Source of the DNA: Craurococcus roseus
Lineage (GTDB): Bacteria > Pseudomonadota > Alphaproteobacteria > Acetobacterales > Acetobacteraceae
Direction of reading: 5' to 3'
Assembly: GCF_039523795.1 (NCBI RefSeq)
Contig: NZ_BAAAFZ010000008.1
Span: forward strand, 434,001 to 498,000
DNA length: 64,000 nt
Part shown: piece after piece, positions 57,987 to 64,000 of the stretch
Layout: each line of letters starts with the position of its first letter
Numbering within the stretch: the first letter of the stretch is position 1
The notes under the pieces: generated by a model
The model's database searches: none
What the model was told of the DNA's origin: nothing
The model's input: only the letters and a program-made list of their open reading frames with translations
Position numbers and translations under genes: made by a program

Positions 57987-58517
57987 ATGACAGACCCCGA
58001 CGACATCCCACCCATCCTGCTGTTTCCCGACCCGCACCTGCGGGCCAAGGCCCGCCCGGTCGGCCCGGCGGACGCCAACGTCGTGCGCGACCTCGCGCCA
58101 AGGATGCTGGAGGCGATGTACCGCGCGCCCGGTATCGGTTTGGCCGCGCCGCAGGTGGGGGTAGACCTGCGCTTGGTGGTGGTGGACCTCCAGCGCGACG
58201 ACCGGCGTGAGCCGATGGTGCTGGTCAACCCGGAGGTGGTGGCCGCCAGCGCCGAGGAGGCGGTGCGGGAGGAAGGGTGCCTGTCCCTGCCCGGCCACTA
58301 CGCAGAGGTGTCGCGGCCGGCGCGGGTCAAGCTCCGCTACCACGACCTGTCCGGCGCCCGGCGCGAGGTGGAAGGGGACGGGCTGCTCGCCGCCTGCCTC
58401 CAGCACGAGGTGGACCACCTCGACGGGGTGCTGTTCGTGGACCACCTGAGCCCGCTCAAGCGCAACATGATCCTCCGTCGCATCGCGAAAGAGCGCAAGC
58501 AGCAGGTGCGGGGATGA
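57987..58517 (+). CDS. def: peptide deformylase
   Basis: A 176-residue metalloenzyme that removes formyl groups from new proteins. The three motifs are complete: G-I-G-L-A-A-P-Q near residue 49, E-E-G-C-L-S near 93 (metal Cys) and Q-H-E-V-D-H-L-D-G near 138 (metal His pair). ATG 57987 begins M-T-D-P-D-D. Its stop overlaps fmt (ATGA). Confidence 0.97.
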   Translation: MTDPDDIPPILLFPDPHLRAKARPVGPADANVVRDLAPRMLEAMYRAPGIGLAAPQVGVDLRLVVVDLQRDDRREPMVLVNPEVVAASAEEAVREEGCLSLPGHYAEVSRPARVKLRYHDLSGARREVEGDGLLAACLQHEVDHLDGVLFVDHLSPLKRNMILRRIAKERKQQVRG

Positions 58518-59470
58518 GCGGGGCGGGACTGGCGGCACCGCGGCTGCGCCTCGCTTTCCTCGGCAGCCCGGACTTCTCGGTGCCCACGCTCCGCGCCCTC
58601 CACGCGGCGGGGCACGAGATCGCGGCCGTCTACTGCCAACCGCCCCGCCCCGCCGGCCGCGGCAAGCACGAGGCGCGCTGCCCCGTCCACCGGCTGGCGG
58701 AGGAGGAACTGGGCCTGCCGGTCCGCGCCCCGGCGCGGCTCCGGGGCAACGCGGGGGAGCACGCCTTCTTCGCGGGACTCGGGCTCGACGCGGCGGTGGT
58801 GGTCGCCTACGGGCTGATCCTGCCGGCGCCCATGCTGGACGCGCCCCGGCTCGGTTGCTTCAACATACACGCCTCCCTGCTGCCGCGCTGGCGCGGCGCG
58901 GCGCCGATCCACGCCGCGCTGCTGGCCGGCGACGCGGAAACCGGCGTCACCATCATGCGGATGGACGAGGGCCTCGACACCGGCCCGATCCTGCTCCAGC
59001 GCGCCGTGCCGATCGGGCCGCGCTCGAGGAACCCGGAACTGCACGACGTCCTCGCGGCGCTCGGCGCGGAGATGGCGCTGGAGGCGCTGGCAGCCGACCC
59101 GCCCTCCAGCCCGCAGCCGGCCGAGGGCGCCACCACCGCGCCCAAGCTCTCCAAGGCGGACGGCAAGCTGGACTGGCGGCAAGACGCCGCGTTCCTCGAC
59201 CGCAAGGTGCGCGCATTCGAGCCGTGGCCCGGCACCTTCTTCGAGCACGAGGGCACCGCCATCCGCGTGCTGGAGGCCGAGCCGGCGCCGGCGCCGCCCC
59301 CGGCCAGGGCGCCGGCGCCCCCCGGCACGGTGCTGGACGGGCTTCCCACCGTGGCCTGCGGGACCGGCGCGCTCCGCCTGCTCCGGCTGCAACGGCCGGG
59401 CCGCGCGCCGATGTCCGCGGAGGAGTTCCTGCGCGGATACGCCTTGCCCCCCGGCACGGTGCTGGGGTGA
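58514..59470 (+). CDS. fmt: methionyl-tRNA formyltransferase
   Basis: A 318-residue enzyme that formylates initiator Met-tRNA. F-L-G-S-P-D-F near residue 15, the catalytic set in N-I-H-A-S-L-L-P-R-W-R-G-A-A-P-I near 117 and D-E-G-L-D-T-G near 153. The C-terminal OB-fold half is present but contains a Pro/Ala insert. Coupled with def and truA by overlaps. Confidence 0.96.
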   Translation: MSGAGLAAPRLRLAFLGSPDFSVPTLRALHAAGHEIAAVYCQPPRPAGRGKHEARCPVHRLAEEELGLPVRAPARLRGNAGEHAFFAGLGLDAAVVVAYGLILPAPMLDAPRLGCFNIHASLLPRWRGAAPIHAALLAGDAETGVTIMRMDEGLDTGPILLQRAVPIGPRSRNPELHDVLAALGAEMALEALAADPPSSPQPAEGATTAPKLSKADGKLDWRQDAAFLDRKVRAFEPWPGTFFEHEGTAIRVLEAEPAPAPPPARAPAPPGTVLDGLPTVACGTGALRLLRLQRPGRAPMSAEEFLRGYALPPGTVLG

Positions 59471-60240
59471 CGACGCGGCGGCGCTACGCGTTGACCCTGG
59501 AGTACGACGGCGCGCCCTTTGTCGGCTGGCAGCGGCAGGACAACGGGCTTTCGGTGCAGCAGGTGCTGGAAGAGGCGGCGGCCCGGTTGAACAACGGCGT
59601 CCCGCCCCTCGCGGTGGCGGCCGGCCGCACCGACGCCGGGGTCCATGCAGAGGGGCAGGTGGCGGAAATCGAGATCGCCGCGGGGGAGCTGCCGCCGGAG
59701 CGGGTGCGGGAGGCGCTGAATTTCCACACGCGCCCGCATCCCGTTTCCGCGGTGCGCGCCGCCGTCGCGCCGGAGGGCTGGAGCGCGCGCTTCTCCGCGG
59801 TGCGGCGCGGCTACCGCTACCGCATCCTGAACCGCCGCGCCCGGCCGGCGCTCGACATCGGGCGGGTGTGGCACGTGCAGGGAAGGCTCGACACGGAGGC
59901 GATGCACGCGGCGGCGCAGGCGCTGCTCGGCCGGCACGACTTCTCGGCCTTCCGCGCCGCCTCCTGCCAAGCGAAGACGGCGGAGCGCACGCTGGACCGG
60001 CTGGACGTGAGCCGGCTGGGCGACGAGGTGGTGGTGACGGCGGAGGCGCGGAGCTTCCTGCACCACCAGGTCCGCAACCTGGTCGGCACGCTGGCGATGG
60101 TGGGCCTCGGGCGCCGCGGGCCGGAATGGCCGCGCCGGGTGCTGGACGGGCGCGACCGCACACGGGCCGGGCAGACGGCGCCGGCGGAGGGGCTGTGCTT
60201 CGTGTTCGTGCGCTACAACGTCGAGCCGGAGTGGACCTGA
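59467..60240 (+). CDS. truA: tRNA pseudouridine(38-40) synthase
   Basis: A 257-residue enzyme. Catalytic Asp in A-G-R-T-D-A-G-V-H-A near residue 55, V-G-W-Q-R-Q near 18, G-Y-R-Y-R near 118 and S-F-L-H-H-Q-V-R-N near 196 are the TruA signatures. Modifies the anticodon stem of many tRNAs. GTG 59467 overlaps the fmt stop. Confidence 0.96.
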   Translation: MTTRRRYALTLEYDGAPFVGWQRQDNGLSVQQVLEEAAARLNNGVPPLAVAAGRTDAGVHAEGQVAEIEIAAGELPPERVREALNFHTRPHPVSAVRAAVAPEGWSARFSAVRRGYRYRILNRRARPALDIGRVWHVQGRLDTEAMHAAAQALLGRHDFSAFRAASCQAKTAERTLDRLDVSRLGDEVVVTAEARSFLHHQVRNLVGTLAMVGLGRRGPEWPRRVLDGRDRTRAGQTAPAEGLCFVFVRYNVEPEWT

Positions 60241-60633
60241 GCGGGGGATGGCGGCTCCGGCCCGCGCCACCCCACCGCCCTGCCCCTTACGCTCCTGCGT
60301 GATCACCCGCCCTGGACGATCGTTCTCGGACAAATGGCGCGGCTCGGGCGTGGACGGCGGGATTGTAGCTGTTGGGCATTGGAAGCGCGAACTTTCCCGC
60401 AATCGGCGACAATGGACGGCGCTGCGGTTGTGGGGGAGCGGGGGCGCGGTTTTTGGCTTCGTTTCCGCGCACCGAAGGGGCGGGCCGTGACGCCGGGGGA
60501 CGGACCCCGGCGCGGTCCCCGCTTCGCCGCGCAACCATCTCCGCGCCCTGCGCGATGTCCTCCGCGCCCTTGGCCACCCTGCCCCGGCGCGGGCAGCATC
60601 GCCGGGCAGCACGGCTCGAAAGGCTCACTCCCG
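60241..60633. other. 393-base stretch between truA and the methyltransferase gene
   Basis: Contains no open frame with family likeness on either strand. There are AT-richer patches around 60360-60400 that could be promoter elements, but no clear boxes. No RNA gene is recognised. Confidence 0.5.
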
Positions 60634-61413
60634 ATGGACGACGCGACCCTGCAGGCCGCCGCCGACAGGCTGACCTGGTTCCACTCCATGGAGTTGCGGC
60701 CCGCCGTCGTCACCAAGGGCATGAAGTCCCGCGATCTGCTGGCGTCGGAGGTCGAGGCCGTGCTCGGCCCCCTCGACCTCGGCGGCCGCAGCCTGCTCGA
60801 CATCGGCGCCTGGAACGGCTTCTGGAGCTTCGAGGCCAAGCGCCGCGGCGCCGGGCGCGTGGTGGCGATGGACCACTACACCTGGCGCCACCCGGACTAC
60901 CGCGGGCGCGAGGCCTTCGACCTCGCGCGCGCCGCGCTGGGGCTGGAGATCGAGGCCGTGGAGGCCGACGTGACCGTGCTCGGCCCGGATTTCGGCCGGT
61001 TCGACGCCGTGCTATTCCTCGGCGTCCTGTACCACCTGGAGGACCCGCTGCCGGTCTTCCGCACGCTGCGGGCGTTGACCGGGCAGGTGCTGGTGCTGGA
61101 GACGCACCAGGACATGCTCGACTGCCCGCGGCCGGCGATGGCGCACTACCCGGGCAAGGAACTCGCCGGCGACGAGACCAACTGGTGGGGCCCCAACCCG
61201 GCCCTGGTCTACCGGCTGCTGGCGCGGGCGGGCTTCGCCCGGGTCTACTACCAGGACCACCCCGTCTACGGACGGGCGCGCGGCGTGTTCCACGCCTTGC
61301 CCGAGGCCACTCCCGGCGGCGTGCTGCCGGAAGCGCCGGCGCATTGGCTCGACCTCGGCGCGCCCGGCGCCCTGGCGTCGCTGGTGGTGGGCGGCGGCCG
61401 CGCGACCGCTTGA
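60634..61413 (+). CDS. class I SAM-dependent methyltransferase (DUF1698/CmoB-like)
   Basis: A 259-residue protein. L-L-D-I-G-A-W-N-G-F-W-S-F near residue 56 is SAM motif I, V-V-A-M-D-H-Y follows, and D-A-V-L-F-L-G-V-L-Y-H-L-E-D-P near 125 is the DUF1698-type motif IV, as in tRNA wobble (cmo5U) and related methyltransferases. The late N-W-W-G-P-N-P segment also fits. Exact substrate is not assigned. Confidence 0.88.
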   Translation: MDDATLQAAADRLTWFHSMELRPAVVTKGMKSRDLLASEVEAVLGPLDLGGRSLLDIGAWNGFWSFEAKRRGAGRVVAMDHYTWRHPDYRGREAFDLARAALGLEIEAVEADVTVLGPDFGRFDAVLFLGVLYHLEDPLPVFRTLRALTGQVLVLETHQDMLDCPRPAMAHYPGKELAGDETNWWGPNPALVYRLLARAGFARVYYQDHPVYGRARGVFHALPEATPGGVLPEAPAHWLDLGAPGALASLVVGGGRATA

Positions 61414-61459
61414 GGGGCCGTGCCGGGCGCGCTGGGACCGCTGGCCGGTGCCGCGCCCG

Positions 61460-62008
61460 TCAGGCCGACAACGACGCGAGCAGCGCTTCGACGGTGACGC
61501 CGATCAGCAGGTCCAGGCCGAGCATGGCCATCGCCAAGCCGCGGCTGCCGAGCGTGGTCCGCGCCAGGAAGAAGACGAGCCAGAGCTGGTAGCCGAGCGT
61601 CGCCAAGGCCAGCGCCGACGCCAGGGCGCCGGGCAAGCCGAGCATGGCCGTCGCGCTCACGGCGAGGAACAGCAGGTACTGCACCACGTTCGCCCAGTTC
61701 CACGCGGCGATGAAGTGCGGCCACGCCGAGACGCGCCCGGATGCCTGCGCGAGCGCGTGCGAGGCCACCGCGAAACCGGCCCAGCCGCCGCCGCGGGCGA
61801 GGAGGTGCAGGAGCAGGGCGTGGCCGACGCCCGCCGCCGGCGGCTCCCCGGCCCAGTCGAACAGCATCAGCGCCAGCAGGCCGGGCAGGCAGAGGGCGGC
61901 GGCCCAGAAGGAGCGCGCGGCGCCCTCCGGCGTGTCCTCGATCAGCATGGCGCCGTGCGCCTGCCCGCGCGCGAGCATGAAGGCGCCGCGCAAACCGGCT
62001 TCGATCAC
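61460..62008 (-). CDS. Yip1-like small membrane protein of unknown function
   Basis: A 182-residue protein with four to five hydrophobic segments after a short soluble N-terminus (A-H-G-A-M-L-I-E-D-T-P-E-G-A-A-R-S). Start GTG 62008. The general layout recalls Yip1-domain proteins, but without a clear motif. It is close to dapE on the same strand (59 bases), as is often seen in Acetobacteraceae. Confidence 0.75.
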   Translation of the reverse strand: MIEAGLRGAFMLARGQAHGAMLIEDTPEGAARSFWAAALCLPGLLALMLFDWAGEPPAAGVGHALLLHLLARGGGWAGFAVASHALAQASGRVSAWPHFIAAWNWANVVQYLLFLAVSATAMLGLPGALASALALATLGYQLWLVFFLARTTLGSRGLAMAMLGLDLLIGVTVEALLASLSA

Positions 62009-62067
62009 CGTCCGGAGCGGGGGCGACGGCGGAGGCGGGGGCGGCGGGGCGCCTTGGCCGGCGCCGC

Positions 62068-63210
62068 TCAGGCCAGGACCTCTTCCAGCACGGCGCGGTA
62101 CAGCGCGGCGAGGTCGCGCAGCTCCTGCACGGGCACGCGCTCGTCCACCTGGTGCATGGTGACGCCGACCCCGCCCAGCTCCGCCACCGGGCAGAAGCGG
62201 GCGATGAAGCGGGCGTCGGAGGTGCCGCCGCCGGTGTCGAGCGCGGGCCTCTCGCCGGTGGCGCGCTCCACGGCACGGAGGAGGCGGTCGAGGAAGGGGC
62301 CGGGCGGGGTGCGGAAGCTCTCGCCGGAGACGGAGACGCGCAGATCGTAGCGGGCCCCCTCGGCGCGGAGGGCCGCGTGCAGCATCTCGGTCAAGGACGC
62401 GCCGGTGTGGCGGTCGTTGAAGCGGATGTTGAGCATCGCCCGCGCTTCGGCCGGTATGACGTTGGACGCCGTGTTGCCTACGTCGAAGCCGGTGACTTGC
62501 AGGGTGGAGGGCTCGAAGCCTTCGCTGCCTTCGTCAAGCGGCGTCGCGGTCAGGCCGTGCAGCACGCGCACGAGGCGGTGGACCGGGTTGTCGGCGCGTT
62601 GCGGGTAGGCGCTGTGGCCCTGCTTGCCGTGGAGCGTGACAAAGGCGTTCATGCTGCCGCGGCGGCCGGTCTTCACCGTGTCGCCGAGGCGGGCGCGGCT
62701 GGTCGGCTCGCCCACCAGCGCCATGTCGGGCGTGTGGCCGTTGGCGGCCATCCACTCCAGCACGCGGGCGGTGCCGTCCACCGCGGCGCCTTCCTCATCG
62801 CCGGTGATGAGGAGGGAGACGCTGCCGGGGTGGTCGGGCCGCGCAGCGACGAAGTCCGACACGGCGGCGAGGAAGGCGGCGACGCCGCCCTTCATGTCGC
62901 AGGCGCCGCGGCCGTGCAGCGCGCCGTCGCGCACCACAGGATCGAACGGGTCGTGCGTCCAGCCCTTGTCGCCCGGCGGCACCACGTCGGTGTGGCCGGC
63001 CCAGCAGAAGTGCGGCGAACCCGTGCCGCGGCGGGCGAACAGGTTCTCCACTTCACCGAAGCGGAGCCGGTGGCAGGCGAAGCCGAGCGGGCGCAGCGCG
63101 TCCTCCACCACGCCGATCGCGCCGTCGTCGGCGGGCGTGATGCTGCGGCAGCGGATCAGCGCTTGGGCGATGGGGAGCGGGTCGGTCGTCCCCGGCCCGT
63201 GTTCAGTCAC
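62068..63210 (-). CDS. dapE: succinyl-diaminopimelate desuccinylase
   Basis: A 380-residue M20 peptidase-fold enzyme of the lysine/meso-DAP pathway. Metal motifs are W-A-G-H-T-D-V-V-P near residue 70, G-A-C-D-M-K-G-G near 101 and G-D-E-E-G-A near 137, with T-L-H-G-K-Q-G-H-S-A-Y-P near 180 and T-S-D-A-R-F late. All ligands are present. GTG 63210 overlaps the dapD stop. Confidence 0.96.
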   Translation of the reverse strand: MTEHGPGTTDPLPIAQALIRCRSITPADDGAIGVVEDALRPLGFACHRLRFGEVENLFARRGTGSPHFCWAGHTDVVPPGDKGWTHDPFDPVVRDGALHGRGACDMKGGVAAFLAAVSDFVAARPDHPGSVSLLITGDEEGAAVDGTARVLEWMAANGHTPDMALVGEPTSRARLGDTVKTGRRGSMNAFVTLHGKQGHSAYPQRADNPVHRLVRVLHGLTATPLDEGSEGFEPSTLQVTGFDVGNTASNVIPAEARAMLNIRFNDRHTGASLTEMLHAALRAEGARYDLRVSVSGESFRTPPGPFLDRLLRAVERATGERPALDTGGGTSDARFIARFCPVAELGGVGVTMHQVDERVPVQELRDLAALYRAVLEEVLA

Positions 63211-64000
63211 GCAGCAACTCGTTGATGGAGGTCTTCGCGCGGGTCTGCGCGTCCACCTTCTTCACGATCACCGCGCAGTAGAGCGAAGGGCCGGGCGAGC
63301 CGTCCGGCAACGCCTTTCCCGGCAGGCTGCCCGGCACCACCACGGAGTAGGCGGGCACGCGGCCCATGTGGATCGCGCCGGTGGCGCGGTCGATGATCTT
63401 GGTGCTGGCGCCGAGGAAGACGCCCATGGAAAGCACCGCGCCGCGCTCCACCACCACGCCTTCCGCCACTTCGGAGCGGGCGCCGACGAAGCAGTCGTCC
63501 TCGATGACGACCGGGTTGGCCTGCAAGGGCTCCAGCACGCCGCCGATGCCGACGCCGCCGGAGATGTGGACGTTGGCGCCGATCTGCGCGCAGGAGCCGA
63601 CCGTGGCCCAGGTGTCCACCATGGTGTTGCGGCCGACATGGGCGCCGGCGTTTACGAAGGAGGGCATCAGCACGACGCCAGGGGCGATGTAAGCCGAGCG
63701 GCGCACCACGGCGCCGGGCACGGCGCGGAAGCCGGCCTCGCGGAAGCGGTTCGGGCCCCAATCGGCGAATTTGAGCGGCACCTTGTCGTAGGCGCCGGCG
63801 GCGGTGTCCATGGGGGCGGAGTCGGTCAGGCGGAAGCTGAGCAGCACCGCCTGCTTGAGCCACTGGTTGACGCGCCAGCCGCCCTGCCCGTCCGGCTCGG
63901 CGACGCGGGCTTGGCCGGAGTCGAGCGCCTCCAGCGCCGCGTCTACCACCGCGCGGTCGTCGCCGCCGGTCGATGGCGAAAGGGTGTCGCGCCGCTCCCA
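63203..64000 (-). CDS. dapD: 2,3,4,5-tetrahydropyridine-2,6-dicarboxylate N-succinyltransferase, 5' part beyond the window
   Basis: At least 265 residues of a hexapeptide-repeat enzyme, open to the right edge (the frame reads W-E-R-R-D-T-L-S-P at the edge, near the family N-terminus). Seen: W-L-K-Q-A-V-L-L-S-F-R near 30 residues in, M-P-S-F-V-N-A-G-A-H-V-G-R-N-T-M-V-D-T-W-A with repeated left-handed helix coils, and the C-terminal S-L-Y-C-A-V-I-V-K-K. It precedes dapE in transcription, one step earlier in DAP synthesis. Confidence 0.96.
   Translation of the reverse strand, partial: WERRDTLSPSTGGDDRAVVDAALEALDSGQARVAEPDGQGGWRVNQWLKQAVLLSFRLTDSAPMDTAAGAYDKVPLKFADWGPNRFREAGFRAVPGAVVRRSAYIAPGVVLMPSFVNAGAHVGRNTMVDTWATVGSCAQIGANVHISGGVGIGGVLEPLQANPVVIEDDCFVGARSEVAEGVVVERGAVLSMGVFLGASTKIIDRATGAIHMGRVPAYSVVVPGSLPGKALPDGSPGPSLYCAVIVKKVDAQTRAKTSINELLRD

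Noticed and set aside
1..64000. CRISPR arrays, insertion sequences, integrase or prophage genes
   Set aside because: No regularly spaced repeats, transposase, integrase or phage structural proteins were found on either strand.

Overview
This is a very GC-rich draft-assembly piece (three N runs at 2445-2494, 7709-7767 and 8060-8097) from the chromosome of an alphaproteobacterium. Gene content and order point to Rhodospirillales, most likely Acetobacteraceae of the Roseomonas type: a def-fmt-truA run next to dapE-dapD, metX/metW beside chorismate mutase-hisC-tyrC, kdsD-lptC-lptA-lptB-rpoN-hpf in one strand-run, a Bug-type tripartite-tricarboxylate receptor, and DUF1150 next to a small heat shock gene. 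The taxonomic call is an inference from synteny and protein style; no rRNA or tRNA gene was seen.

Layout. 1-914: edge of a brnT toxin, then a Phd-like antitoxin with a frameshifted VapC/PIN toxin. 944-5941: single genes (gamma-glutamylcyclotransferase-like, Bug receptor, SYLF lipoprotein, histidine phosphatase, GNAT, unknown lipoprotein). 5985-7567: ABC exporter pair. 7620-9662: two translationally coupled, degenerate EAL-fold proteins. 9799-14691: metallophosphatase, a degenerate HldE-like protein, an enolase-superfamily enzyme, glucokinase, DinB. 14831-22714: MATE exporter, peroxiredoxin-like/2OG oxygenase fusion, and a small surface-polysaccharide group (flippase, acyltransferase, HAD protein). 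22775-31369: 3-hydroxyacyl-CoA dehydrogenase; metW and metX, here separated by a foreign-looking island with a lower-GC membrane gene and a DUF433/DUF5615 toxin-antitoxin pair; then chorismate mutase-hisC-tyrC and an OmpA-like gene interrupted by an in-frame TGA. 31422-34676: DUF29 protein and a GGDEF-EAL receptor translationally coupled to a periplasmic phosphate-binding-like protein. 34813-40456: AtuA-type pair, M20 amidohydrolase, and a secreted sugar dehydrogenase-cytochrome c-secreted protein operon. 40595-50958: CPA1 antiporter with altered motifs, DUF2891, P450, DUF4440, DUF882 peptidase, TerB-like, alpha/beta hydrolase, RNase D, unknown membrane protein. 51101-56868: LPS-export and sigma-54 operon. 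57038-57809: DUF1150 and Hsp20 with a candidate ROSE RNA thermometer. 57987-64000: def-fmt-truA, a methyltransferase, a membrane protein, dapE and the 5'-truncated dapD.

How it fits together. Core functions dominate: methionine (MetX/MetW), aromatic amino acid and histidine steps, lysine/diaminopimelate (DapD/DapE), translation start and tRNA modification (Def, Fmt, TruA), LPS transport (KdsD, LptCAB) and sigma-54 control. The accessory layer is toxin-antitoxin remnants, c-di-GMP signalling proteins and surface polysaccharide genes. The most unusual signals are full-length proteins whose family catalytic motifs are eroded (HldE-like, EAL-like pair, CPA1 antiporter), the binding-protein/GGDEF-EAL pair, and the broken genes at 505-914 and 30914-31369.
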